Virus record (IMG/VR): IMGVR_UViG_3300050821_006109
Location: 1-40,101 of that record
Strand: one strand, 5' to 3'
DNA: 40,101 nt
Source: a virus
Shown here: positions 14,211-22,374 of the stretch, piece by piece
Layout: each line of letters begins with the position of its first letter
How positions within the stretch are numbered: position 1 is the first letter of the stretch
Translations under genes and position numbers: made by a program
Notes under the pieces: generated by a model
Seen by the model: only the letters and a program-made list of their open reading frames with translations
The model's database searches: none
What the model was told of the DNA's origin: nothing

Positions 14211-15294
14211 GAATCACCGGCAACGGAACGTCGCACTCTCTGAGCAGTACCTTGCACCGCTCGTCATAACTGAAATCCCGCCGACACCGCTCGCGGCCTT
14301 TCGCGGCCATGATCTTGCGCAAGTTGGCTGCCCGCTCATTGCAGAACGCGGCCAGCTTGTTCACGATTACATTCGGATTCGCATTGTGCGGGTAGGTGAA
14401 GAAATCATTACCCGGTTGCCAGCCCTCTTGTTCATAGGGCTGGCCATCCGGCGCGACGTAGCACGCGCCGTATCCTGTGGCGATGTAAATCCGATTGCTC
14501 GCGTAGCCCACCGCCCACGGCGTATCGGGTCCGAGAATCACCTTGCAGCTTGCGGCCAGCGCGGATAGATGATCCGTGCGCACATTGTTGAACTGCCGTA
14601 GCCACAACCGCCGCTCCGCCAATCCGTTGCCGATCGTCGCAAACCACTCGGCCCGGTCGGCGTACAAGTCCCCCAGAAACGCTACGTCGCAGCGGTAGCG
14701 TTCCATCGGGCCTATCGCATCATCGAAGTCATCCGGACACCCTTGGCGCAGCGTCACGGCATTTTCGATATGCGGCGTGGTATAGCCGTCGGTGAGAAAC
14801 ATTCTCGTCATTGACCGCGAGCAGGCCGTCGCCCACGTCCACCGGGCTTGGCGTTGGGCCGGGTCCATGAGGTCGAATGTCCACGAGGCGGTTCTAATTC
14901 CGAGAGCCTCAAGCCGCTTACAGAAGGCGGCAGTCAAAAATCCGTGCGGAGCATCGCCCCAATTGGGCCAATCGGTGAACCGCAGTTTGGCGAACAACAC
15001 CAGGTCAACGCCCCACGTCAAATGCTCCCGGCTGATCGCTTCCATAGCGCCAGCTTCGTCGATCGTCGTTTCCTCGATCTTGACCACCTTGCAGCCGAGT
15101 CGGCGCAAGGCGCGAGCGACGTATGTTTCCGTGGACCATCGTTGTTCATAATGGCCGAAGTAAACGATCCGCGGGCCGGGATGATCGTCGGGATTCCGTG
15201 GCACGGTGACTGACGAATCGAGCGGCCGCTCGGCGCAAGTCGCTTCGTCCAAGCCACGGTCCAAACATTCGTCGATAGCGCCAGAGTCAATCAT
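14203..15294 (-). CDS. CgeB-like glycosyltransferase
   Basis: A 363-residue protein. IVYFGHYEQRWSTETYVARA opens a GT-B N-domain and ASWTFDLMDPAQRQARW follows. The C-terminal part (SCKVILGPDTPWAVGYASNR, then GNDFFTYPHNANP and CRRDFSYDERCKVLL) matches the CgeB/YkvP-type glycosyltransferases with the typical R-[IV]-x-x-ATG-G-A-C segment (RIYIATGYGACYV). Its ATG overlaps the previous stop by 4 bp and its end overlaps the methyltransferase by 8 bp. Probably cytosolic; acceptor unknown. Confidence 0.8.
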   Translation of the reverse strand: MIDSGAIDECLDRGLDEATCAERPLDSSVTVPRNPDDHPGPRIVYFGHYEQRWSTETYVARALRRLGCKVVKIEETTIDEAGAMEAISREHLTWGVDLVLFAKLRFTDWPNWGDAPHGFLTAAFCKRLEALGIRTASWTFDLMDPAQRQARWTWATACSRSMTRMFLTDGYTTPHIENAVTLRQGCPDDFDDAIGPMERYRCDVAFLGDLYADRAEWFATIGNGLAERRLWLRQFNNVRTDHLSALAASCKVILGPDTPWAVGYASNRIYIATGYGACYVAPDGQPYEQEGWQPGNDFFTYPHNANPNVIVNKLAAFCNERAANLRKIMAAKGRERCRRDFSYDERCKVLLRECDVPLPVIHA

Positions 15295-15530
15295 AATTTC
15301 CGCGAGACGAATGAGATATGCCGCCCTTTAATGACCAGAACCATTGTCCCGTTGAGCAAATTGACTGCCACCGGCTCAAGACAAGAATCCCATTCGACTA
15401 CATCACCCTTCTGGATATCGCCTTCGACGAGCGGCCCCCTAAGCCGCACGATTCCCTGCGTCGTGAAATACAAGGTCGTTTCGGTTGGCTCAACCGTTAC
15501 GCAATCGGCGAAAAGGACGATATCTGTCAT
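15291..15530 (-). CDS. Small beta-rich hypothetical protein
   Basis: A 79-residue protein starting MTDIVLFADCVTVEPTETTL. It is almost all beta strand (LYFTTQGIVRLRGPL, VVEWDSCLEPVAVN, GTMVLVIKGRHISFV) and may be a small virion decoration or spike component. AAGGAG lies almost against the ATG, which is closer than normal. The CgeB-like gene overlaps its stop by 4 bp. Confidence 0.6.
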   Translation of the reverse strand: MTDIVLFADCVTVEPTETTLYFTTQGIVRLRGPLVEGDIQKGDVVEWDSCLEPVAVNLLNGTMVLVIKGRHISFVSRKL

Positions 15531-15576
15531 GCTCCTTCACCAGCGCAAATCATCCATTCGAGGGAAGTTGCGGCTA

Positions 15577-15816
15577 TCAAGGGGCAACATCCCGATTGAG
15601 AAACTTGGCGCGACACGGCTTGCCGGCCATTGCCGGGGCCAGCACTTGCGCAGCCGGTTCCTTGATGTTGCCGATGTTATCCGGGCCGTCCAGCGGCAGC
15701 AGCTTGTGGAGCTGGTTGTCGGCTTGCAGCCGGCAGTAGTCTCCGGCCGCCAGATTCTCAAAGGCCGGATAGGCCGCTTCGTTGTCAGTTGCGCCTGGGA
15801 ATTTCGTTCCGATCAT
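15577..15816 (-). CDS. Small hypothetical protein
   Basis: A 79-residue protein starting MIGTKFPGATDNEAAYPAFE. GGAG lies 5 nt upstream and the ATG overlaps the RHH-like gene by 4 bp. Segments AAGDYCRLQADNQLHKLLPL and GKPCRAKFLNRDVAP suggest a compact beta domain. No family recognised; position suggests a minor virion protein. Confidence 0.55.
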   Translation of the reverse strand: MIGTKFPGATDNEAAYPAFENLAAGDYCRLQADNQLHKLLPLDGPDNIGNIKEPAAQVLAPAMAGKPCRAKFLNRDVAP

Positions 15817-15974
15817 GGGTTCTCCAATCCGAGTCGATGGCGGACAAATTCCGTAAGAGAGACAAAGTATTGCCGCTTGGTGCGATTGACCAATCCGGCC
15901 CGCTCTTTAGCCGTCATGCGGATGGTAACAAAGCAATCGCGTTTCAGGCCGGGTGGTTTCCGCTTGGCAACCAT
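15813..15974 (-). CDS. Ribbon-helix-helix-like small protein
   Basis: A 53-residue basic protein: MVAKRKPPGLKRDCFVTIRM, then TAKERAGLVNRTKRQYFVSL and TEFVRHRLGL. The strand-helix-helix pattern with FVTIRMT and SLTEFVRHRL fits an Arc/MobC-like RHH fold. A DNA-binding protein in the middle of a tail and sugar module is unexpected. It overlaps the next gene by 4 bp (ATGA), which supports real translation. Confidence 0.65.
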   Translation of the reverse strand: MVAKRKPPGLKRDCFVTIRMTAKERAGLVNRTKRQYFVSLTEFVRHRLGLENP

Positions 15975-16005
15975 GCCCAAAGCGTATTACGGCATGGCCG
16001 AACCG

Positions 16006-16749
16006 TCAAGGCGAATACTTGTGGGCGCTCGAAACGGTGCCGAAATGATGAGCCAACTCGGTCGGCGGATACCAGAGGCCGCCGTATCTGCTGCCGAAAA
16101 ATCCGACAACTTGATCCACCGCTCGCCAGCCGTACTGACTTCGCCAGCGGTGCAATACCACGTCGGGCGAGCAAAGCAACTCGCGCAAGGCCGGGGCCGT
16201 GAAGAAGAGAGCGCACGCTCCACCGGTCCACCAGCCTTTATCGACTTGCTGCCAGTCGTCCCAGTCGTCCATGCCCGGCGGTTTGTACAACGAACCGACG
16301 ATTGGCTCGTCCGGTGCGCCATGCGACTCCAAGAATTCCGCCAGCACGGCCTTGGTATCTGGCTCGACTACTACGTCATCCTGAAAGTAGATGTAGAGCG
16401 AAGCGTGCGGGCAGCGGTAAAACAAAGTCGAGAGGCAGTGCATGAAAGCGCCGAACGGCCCGAAGTACGGCTTGCTGCAATCGTTCAGCGAACAGCCGCC
16501 GCCAGCGAACCCGGCTTGGAACAGCGAAGTCAGGCACCGCTCAAAGGTCGGCGGCTCGCGAGGGGCCGTGCTGACAATCCACACCAGAGAATTATCGACG
16601 GCCTCGGCGCGGCGGGTGTAGTGTTCGCATTCACTGCAAAACTTCTCATCGGTCGGCGCGTTGAAGAATTTGCAGCCGACAACGGGGCCATTTTCCCAGT
16701 GGTCCGGGTCGCCGCTGAATACGCAACTATAGAGCTTGGGGAGTGGCAT
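16006..16749 (-). CDS. GT2-like glycosyltransferase with DXD-type motif
   Basis: A 247-residue protein. SLVWIVSTAPREPPTFERCL resembles the start of a GT-A fold. IYFQDDVVVEP (about residues 118-128) is a metal-binding QDD motif, and WWTGGACALFFTAPALREL and RAVDQVVGFFGSRYGGLWYP form the acceptor half. The N-terminal ~50 residues carry four Cys (GCKFFNAP, FCSECEHY) and could bind zinc. It is the first gene of the sugar cassette in transcription order. Sugar donor unknown. Confidence 0.75.
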   Translation of the reverse strand: MPLPKLYSCVFSGDPDHWENGPVVGCKFFNAPTDEKFCSECEHYTRRAEAVDNSLVWIVSTAPREPPTFERCLTSLFQAGFAGGGCSLNDCSKPYFGPFGAFMHCLSTLFYRCPHASLYIYFQDDVVVEPDTKAVLAEFLESHGAPDEPIVGSLYKPPGMDDWDDWQQVDKGWWTGGACALFFTAPALRELLCSPDVVLHRWRSQYGWRAVDQVVGFFGSRYGGLWYPPTELAHHFGTVSSAHKYSP

Positions 16750-16758
16750 CTTGCCAGG

Positions 16759-16965
16759 CTAGATGTGCTTGAAAACATGGACCCAACCATCCATATCTGG
16801 GAATCCGAGCGCGGTCCCTTCGGCAATGATGATCGGTGGTCGCTCCTTGTAGGCGTATCCATCTAGGCCGATGAAAACATGATCGCCAGCGTGAACAGCC
16901 TCGACGCCAATATCAGCCGCGCGGCAGCGAATTTCTGCCGTGCCGACGATCAGTTCGTTCGTCAT
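16759..16965 (-). CDS. Small virion-type beta protein
   Basis: A 68-residue protein from MTNELIVGTAEIRCRAADIG. The segment HAGDHVFIGLDGYAYK resembles PAGRMIYVGADGLAYA in the adjacent Tat-signal protein and the turn found in capsid decoration proteins of DUF2190 type. The two neighbouring genes may be an old duplication. Start 16965 is chosen because the extension upstream is in the neighbour's shadow. Confidence 0.55.
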   Translation of the reverse strand: MTNELIVGTAEIRCRAADIGVEAVHAGDHVFIGLDGYAYKERPPIIIAEGTALGFPDMDGWVHVFKHI

Positions 16966-16982
16966 GGTTCGCCGTTGCCCGA

Positions 16983-17297
16983 TCAACTGAGTTCGGTGAG
17001 CCGGCAGACGTTCGCCGGCGTGAATCGTGCGCCATCCATAAACGCTTTTCGACACGGCGCAAGTATATCGACTGGCGGCGGACCCATCGCGTAGGCCAAG
17101 CCATCCGCGCCGACGTAAATCATTCGGCCAGCGGGTATCTCTTGTCCAGCCAATAGGGCGAAGTCGCCGGAATTTCCAGTGATCGTGAAGCTACCGCCAG
17201 TCGGCTGGCTTGCGGCGGAGCGCCACGGAAGTTTGCGGAAAATCGCCAGCGACGGGATGCCTAGTCCAAACAGCTTGAGAAGCGAGCGGCGATTCAT
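16983..17297 (-). CDS. Small protein with Tat signal
   Basis: A 104-residue protein beginning MNRRSLLKLFGLGIPSLAIF, a twin-arginine signal (RRSLLK) with a short hydrophobic core. The mature part has a beta segment (GSFTITGNSGDFALLAGQEI, then PAGRMIYVGADGLAYAMGPP). A Tat signal on a gene between tail genes is unusual. It could direct a folded protein to the periplasm, or the N-terminus may have a virion role. It overlaps the previous gene by 4 bp. Confidence 0.7.
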   Translation of the reverse strand: MNRRSLLKLFGLGIPSLAIFRKLPWRSAASQPTGGSFTITGNSGDFALLAGQEIPAGRMIYVGADGLAYAMGPPPVDILAPCRKAFMDGARFTPANVCRLTELS

Positions 17298-17641
17298 CGG
17301 GCTTTCCTCCGCGGCGGCAGTTCATCGTCACATTCCAGCAGCATGACGCCATGCCACTCATCGCATGTCGGCACGATAATCCTCTTGAGCGGATCGGCCA
17401 GCAGCATCTTGGCTGCGCACTTCAGGCCGAGTTCGTCGGCCTTGGTTGCGGGCGTGCCGTTCTGAACCGGCGGGAGCAAACGCTGTGGCGCGGGATTACC
17501 CTTGGAGTCGAGAATCTGCGGCAGCATCTTGCGCGGGTCGGTGCCGCGCAGCAGATATTCCTTCATCGCAGCCGCAACGTCTGCCGCCAACTTCGGCCCG
17601 TAGTGAGCAGCGATTGCTTCGGAAATGGCGTTGGCTTCCAT
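17294..17641 (-). CDS. Hypothetical protein
   Basis: A 115-residue protein starting MEANAISEAIAAHYGPKLAA. The first half is helical (VAAAMKEYLLRG), then a Pro-rich linker and a C-terminal part with a DEWHGVMLLECDDELPPRR segment. No known motif. Its stop is coupled to the Tat-signal gene (ATGA). Confidence 0.6.
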   Translation of the reverse strand: MEANAISEAIAAHYGPKLAADVAAAMKEYLLRGTDPRKMLPQILDSKGNPAPQRLLPPVQNGTPATKADELGLKCAAKMLLADPLKRIIVPTCDEWHGVMLLECDDELPPRRKAR

Positions 17642-17679
17642 GCCGGGATTCTACCGCCGCGCCAAGCCGTCCGACAAGA

Positions 17680-18507
17680 TCATCCCAGCAGATTCCACTG
17701 GAAGCTGGTCGTGAACGTCACCGCCCACATGCACGTATCGTTTTCTGCCCACGGCGTATGGCTCGGCGTCGGGCAATCGACCGGCAGCATGTTGGACCTG
17801 AGAATTCCCACCAAAGACGCCGTTACGGCATGGCTGCCGCCTGTGGTCGAATCCGTGACGCTGATCTCACCCGGAATGCCAGTCGGATCATTGAACGTGC
17901 ATGTATAGATTACTTGCCCCGGAAGCACGCCAGAACCAACCACAGCGGCCCCAGAGAGGTTCGTTAGGGCTTGCAGGGCTGTCTGTACGTCGGCCGCCGA
18001 AGCGTTGTAGGCGATGTGTCCGGTGGTCTGGGTGCCGCCCAGCGGATTTGTGTAGGTGATCGTGAAATATCCGCCAGTCGGCCCCCCCGAAACGACAACG
18101 GCCTGCGTTGTGGTCGGGGCCGGGTTGAAATCGACCAGCGCCGCCAGAATTCCGCGCTTGAGCTGCATTAGCCCAATCGCATTATTCGTTAGCGCCTGAA
18201 CATCCTGCCCAGCGGCGTCGAGCATCGGCCTGGAGAACAGCCCCACGGCCACCGTCGCATCTTCGGGCGTGTTGTTCTGGCCACCGGCTGAAACCGCGTC
18301 AGTGTCAAACTGGCCAGCGCCCGGCGCGACTTGGACCCACAGCGGCCCCGGCTGCCACTCGGTCGGAGTCAAGAGAGAGACGAAGCAGTTGGCGGCTGTC
18401 AACGGCTCGGGCTCGGTCACGCTGGCGATTAGCTGTGCGACGATCGCCAGCAGCACGACGTCCTGCGTCGCGGCGATTTTCGGGCTCGTTTGGATTGAAA
18501 GGGTCAT
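17680..18507 (-). CDS. Tail structural protein with planctomycete-type beta domain
   Basis: A 275-residue protein. The N-terminal ~130 residues are not recognised. Residues ~140-220 (GGYFTITYTNPLGGTQTTGH, then IAYNASAADVQTALQALTNL) form a beta-sandwich-like module, also seen in the 18747-20396 product and in large extracellular planctomycete proteins as a tandem repeat. It may mediate attachment or be a tail-surface domain. It starts 3 nt behind the stop of the 18511 gene. Confidence 0.65.
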   Translation of the reverse strand: MTLSIQTSPKIAATQDVVLLAIVAQLIASVTEPEPLTAANCFVSLLTPTEWQPGPLWVQVAPGAGQFDTDAVSAGGQNNTPEDATVAVGLFSRPMLDAAGQDVQALTNNAIGLMQLKRGILAALVDFNPAPTTTQAVVVSGGPTGGYFTITYTNPLGGTQTTGHIAYNASAADVQTALQALTNLSGAAVVGSGVLPGQVIYTCTFNDPTGIPGEISVTDSTTGGSHAVTASLVGILRSNMLPVDCPTPSHTPWAENDTCMWAVTFTTSFQWNLLG

Positions 18508-18510
18508 GCG

Positions 18511-18735
18511 CTACGCAGGGAAGGCTGCACCGCGGAACGCCGGCGCAATCGTGAAGCGAACAACGTCCAGCAGCTTTGAGTTAATGACCTCCTGAGCCGG
18601 ATTCGACAAATCGGCGTAGTCGGGTACCGCGAGCAGTGAAGTTTGACACGTCTGGATCGCATTGCTGATCGCCGTGCGGTTCGCGCCGGCAGGCAGAATC
18701 GCCAGCGCATTTGAAAGACCCGTCGCAAAACTCAT
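18511..18735 (-). CDS. Small hypothetical tail-region protein
   Basis: A 74-residue protein from MSFATGLSNALAILPAGANR. AGGAG lies 8 nt before the ATG. It is mostly helical and ends VRFTIAPAFRGAAFPA. It lies between two large tail genes, so a small structural or chaperone role is likely. No family recognised. Confidence 0.65.
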   Translation of the reverse strand: MSFATGLSNALAILPAGANRTAISNAIQTCQTSLLAVPDYADLSNPAQEVINSKLLDVVRFTIAPAFRGAAFPA

Positions 18736-18746
18736 GGTCAAGTCTC

Positions 18747-20396
18747 CTAAGTAATCAGGTTATCGTTCAACAAACTGCCGCCGCTCGACGGGAGCAGCAG
18801 GCCCGTGGAAAGGCCCCGCATATTCCATGCCCTGTCGGCCCAGCTCTGAAATCCAGCCACTCCTGAATTACTGAGCGTATTAGCCGTCACCCACGAATAA
18901 TAATCGCCCACAGTGCAAGGCGGCGCGGCATTCACTTCGATTCCAGGGAACACGGCCAGTGATGGTCCGCCTTGATAGACGGCTTGCATGGGCACTAGCT
19001 GCACCTCGTCGATGATGACGTATTTCGCATTGGTGAACACCGTGCTTTCAACGATCTTAAAATACAGAGTTTCCGGCAACGTGGCCGGGGTCTGGAACGC
19101 CACGCCCACCGCGTTCCAAGCGTTTGCGTTCAAGGCGCTGATCGTCACGGCGAACGATTGATTGACGCCCTGCGCGTTCTGCACTACCGAGTTTGTCGAG
19201 CCGTCGAGCAACTCGAAAGTCAGTACGCCCGCATTGGCCCCGGTCTCGCGGAAGAGTCGCGCGAAGAAGGCGTATTGCGTGAGCGGTTGCAGCGTTACCG
19301 GCTGCATTAGCGCCGTATGCTCGGTGTTGTTCGACACGAACGAAACCGACCGACCCGCGTAGGCCGTTGTTCCGGCCGTCGGCGTGGTGATCGTGAAGGT
19401 GGCGCTATCCGTGAAGTTGATGGCCGACAGTGCTGTTAGCGGACCTGCCACGCCGTTGAATGTAATCTCGAAGGTGAAGTTCGGCGTGGTGCCGGTGGCC
19501 GTTACGCTCACGCCCCCGAGCCCCGCCAGCGATTGCAGCGCCGCTTGCAGCGCGGACGCCGTGCCGTTGAATGGAATCGCCACCGTCTGCTGAGTATTGC
19601 CCAGCGCATCGGTGTAGACCAGATAGTAATAGCCTGTGGTCGGTGTGCCCCCCACGACGATCTGCTGAATCGCCACGGTGGACATAACAATGGTCGTGCC
19701 CGGCGTCCCGGCACCGCTGGGAATCAACCAGCCATTCGGCACGTTGGCGTCCAAGGCGGAAGCGGTGTCCATGCCGCCCCCGGTTAGAATCGTCGCATTG
19801 TTCGTGGTGCTGGGGCCGATACTGGCCGATGCTCCGCTGCCCAGCGGCCATTGAAAGCCTGCGGCCGGATTCGCGGCCGGAGCGCCGACCACTTGCACCT
19901 GGCCCGCTGCGGATTGAACGGTGATGGCCAGAGTCTCGGCCAGCAAGTCCTCATTCTTGAGCCCGTCTCCGCGATAGATGCTCGACACGAAAGCCAAATC
20001 ACTACCGGCGTTCGTTCCGGCTGCGGTGATCGAAGTCACGGCCGGGACGTTTGGGCTGACGTGATAGTTGCCCTCCATTTGTGCAATGAGGATTTGCAGC
20101 GCCGTTTGCAAGTTGAGATTTTGCGTCGGCTGAAAGTCGCTGATCGTCTGAATCAAAAGCGCCTGAGCTGTGGCCATGAGATTCGTCGATGCGCCGTTTA
20201 GGCCAGCCTGCGCACCCGACAGCGTGCGCGGAACAGCGCTGAGAATCGTTTGGTAAGGCGGCGTGAGTTCCGAGAAATCATTGATGATATTCTGGTATTC
20301 GGGAGGCAGCGTCGTCCCGGCGGCAGTGTTGCCAGTAACGGCCGTGCCGAAAATGTGGCCGAGTTGCTCGAACAGAGTGGTAATGCCAAGGCTCAT
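18747..20396 (-). CDS. Large tail protein with shared beta domain
   Basis: A 549-residue protein. The helical N-terminal ~110 residues (SLGITTLFEQLGHIFG, LQTALQILIAQMEGNYHVSP) could be a virion-docking part. The middle contains the module YYYLVYTDALGNTQQTVAIP followed by FNGTASALQAALQSLAG, homologous to that in 17680-18507. The C-terminal half resembles a carbohydrate-binding or CBM-like jelly-roll (YAFFARLFRETGANAGVLTF, then YVIIDEVQLVPM). Likely a tail tip or fibre protein. Confidence 0.65.
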   Translation of the reverse strand: MSLGITTLFEQLGHIFGTAVTGNTAAGTTLPPEYQNIINDFSELTPPYQTILSAVPRTLSGAQAGLNGASTNLMATAQALLIQTISDFQPTQNLNLQTALQILIAQMEGNYHVSPNVPAVTSITAAGTNAGSDLAFVSSIYRGDGLKNEDLLAETLAITVQSAAGQVQVVGAPAANPAAGFQWPLGSGASASIGPSTTNNATILTGGGMDTASALDANVPNGWLIPSGAGTPGTTIVMSTVAIQQIVVGGTPTTGYYYLVYTDALGNTQQTVAIPFNGTASALQAALQSLAGLGGVSVTATGTTPNFTFEITFNGVAGPLTALSAINFTDSATFTITTPTAGTTAYAGRSVSFVSNNTEHTALMQPVTLQPLTQYAFFARLFRETGANAGVLTFELLDGSTNSVVQNAQGVNQSFAVTISALNANAWNAVGVAFQTPATLPETLYFKIVESTVFTNAKYVIIDEVQLVPMQAVYQGGPSLAVFPGIEVNAAPPCTVGDYYSWVTANTLSNSGVAGFQSWADRAWNMRGLSTGLLLPSSGGSLLNDNLIT

Positions 20397-20400
20397 TGAA

Positions 20401-22374
20401 TCACGCTAGGCTAGGATTGTTGCCGGAACTGCTGCTGCCGGTCGCGGGCGGGAAATAGCTGCTGGCCGTGAGTCCAGAGACAGCGCCAGAACCGCCATAG
20501 AGCGCCGCATCCCACGGCACGAAAGCCGCCGGCAATGCCGCGCCGGGCTGCGGTGCGGTTGTCAGCGCCCACCACATTTCAGCTTGCACGGTGTACTGCC
20601 ACTGACCGCTAATCATCGGCTGCCGAGCCGGCTGATTGATCTTTGCGCGTCCGATAGGAAACGCCTTGCCGCCGGCCGGATCATTGTAGGGCTGCTGCAA
20701 GGGAATCGTCGGCGGCTGGCCGACTCGGCTCCCTTCCAAGCGAACAAGTTTCCTGGCGACGGGCGAAGCAATATCAACGACCACGCACGTTCGCTGATCG
20801 TTCTGGGCTACGCCGTCGGCCAACGGGCATTGGGCGCGGATAAAGTCGGTTTCGTAGCGGGTCTCAATTTTCCAGTCGGTGTAGATGCCATTGCTGGTCG
20901 CGGTCGTATTGTTGTCGAGCGCTTTTCCGGTGGGCTGCTGCGCTGGTAGCGACGTGCTTTGGTAGTTCTGCACGGTTGTTCCCGGCGCATTGCCGTTGGT
21001 GTTTCCGCTTCCACTCCCCGGCGTGGCAGTGCTAGGGCTTTTTCCAATTCCCTGGATTCCCGCGCAGGGGTCTTGAAGGAAGCAGACGAACGCATAGGCT
21101 GCCGACCCATCCGGCACATTCGGTATTCCCACTGAGCTGAGCGGGTTGTAAACGAAATCAGCGCCGCCCACGGCCGCATAGATTTGCAGCGGCCCCGCAG
21201 GTTGGTTCGGATCGTTCAGGAACGTCCCCCACACGTCTTGCGGCTGGGCTTGCGTCGATTCCGGGCCGGTTTGTTGAGTGACGAAGTTCTGCGTGAATTG
21301 AACCGTCGTGCTGACCTCGATAATCGAACTGTCAACATGGTCCACCAGCTCCATGCCGAGATAGGTCCACTGGGTGGGCTGACCGTTGGAGTCAACATTC
21401 AGCAGCAGCCGATTTTCAATCACGACTAGCGCACTATTGAGCATCGCGTTCTTATCAACGGTCGGCGGTCCTTCCATGACGATGTAGACACTGCCAATCG
21501 ACATCATCGCGTCTTTCCCGTTGGGCGACGAAATCCGATGGACACACTGCCAGCTCGTCGCGGGATAGGGTGCAGCCTGCGCAACCTGCACGTCATTTAC
21601 GACGTAGAGCAGTTCCAATCCGTCCGCACTGCGGTCCGTAATGATCGAATCGCGGCGGAATCCAGACGACAGCGGCGGGAACGCCATATTGCGAAAGGCG
21701 TCCGGGTCCACCTGCGGCGCTGCAACCCGCAAGCGGCCGGTAATGGTCCGCGTAATGAAGCTGTTGCGATTGACCGCCTCCATGACGCTCCACCGATTCG
21801 AGAGAATCGACGACAGCGGCGAGCCGGTGCAAATCGTGCCCATCGCCTCAATCTCGAATTCGATCTTGAAGATTCCCTTGCCGGCGATTTGTGTCACGCG
21901 GAGATTGAGCGGCTTGGGGCCGTTGTCGATGTCAAATTGCACGTTACCGCCAGCCGACACGCCGGGAATGTAGATACCCGAACTGCCAATGCCGTTGGTG
22001 TTGATCGGTTGTGGGCCGTCCTGATTCCCATAGATCGATACCATCACCTTGCCACCGATGGACAGAGATAGGTTTTGCCGCGGCGTGAGCATCGCCTGGC
22101 GAATGATCGTCTCGGAAGTCACCGTGTCGGATGATGCGGTTGGGCCTGCGCCGGTCAGTCCAAATCCAGTGAACGGCAGCGCGGCTTGGGAAAGCGGAGT
22201 CGAGAGATAGCCCACAAAGAAAATGTAGTAGCGGATTCCAATGGGGTCGGTGCGCGTCGGATCGTATTCGACTTTTTGTAGGAAGTCGCGCGTCGTGCCG
22301 TTGATGATCGTAATCCCACCGTACTGCAAATCGCTGCCGTTGCCGAGGGTGGGGAAATTTCCGGGCTGCGCCAT
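20401..22374 (-). CDS. Tail/baseplate structural protein
   Basis: A 657-residue protein from MAQPGNFPTLGNGSDLQYGG; the longer frame upstream overlaps the previous gene and is rejected. Mostly beta, with a Ser/Gly-rich C-terminus (PATGSSSSGNNPSLA) and a low-complexity linker around residue 465 (TPGSGSGNTNGNAPGTT). Size and place directly after the tape-measure candidate suggest a distal tail or baseplate component. Start and previous stop share one base (TGATG). Confidence 0.6.
   Translation of the reverse strand: MAQPGNFPTLGNGSDLQYGGITIINGTTRDFLQKVEYDPTRTDPIGIRYYIFFVGYLSTPLSQAALPFTGFGLTGAGPTASSDTVTSETIIRQAMLTPRQNLSLSIGGKVMVSIYGNQDGPQPINTNGIGSSGIYIPGVSAGGNVQFDIDNGPKPLNLRVTQIAGKGIFKIEFEIEAMGTICTGSPLSSILSNRWSVMEAVNRNSFITRTITGRLRVAAPQVDPDAFRNMAFPPLSSGFRRDSIITDRSADGLELLYVVNDVQVAQAAPYPATSWQCVHRISSPNGKDAMMSIGSVYIVMEGPPTVDKNAMLNSALVVIENRLLLNVDSNGQPTQWTYLGMELVDHVDSSIIEVSTTVQFTQNFVTQQTGPESTQAQPQDVWGTFLNDPNQPAGPLQIYAAVGGADFVYNPLSSVGIPNVPDGSAAYAFVCFLQDPCAGIQGIGKSPSTATPGSGSGNTNGNAPGTTVQNYQSTSLPAQQPTGKALDNNTTATSNGIYTDWKIETRYETDFIRAQCPLADGVAQNDQRTCVVVDIASPVARKLVRLEGSRVGQPPTIPLQQPYNDPAGGKAFPIGRAKINQPARQPMISGQWQYTVQAEMWWALTTAPQPGAALPAAFVPWDAALYGGSGAVSGLTASSYFPPATGSSSSGNNPSLA

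Noticed and set aside
15331-16866. Open plus-strand frame of 511 codons
   Set aside because: It runs antisense to five minus-strand genes with good starts and overlaps; composition is Arg/Val-rich without motifs. A G+C-driven shadow.
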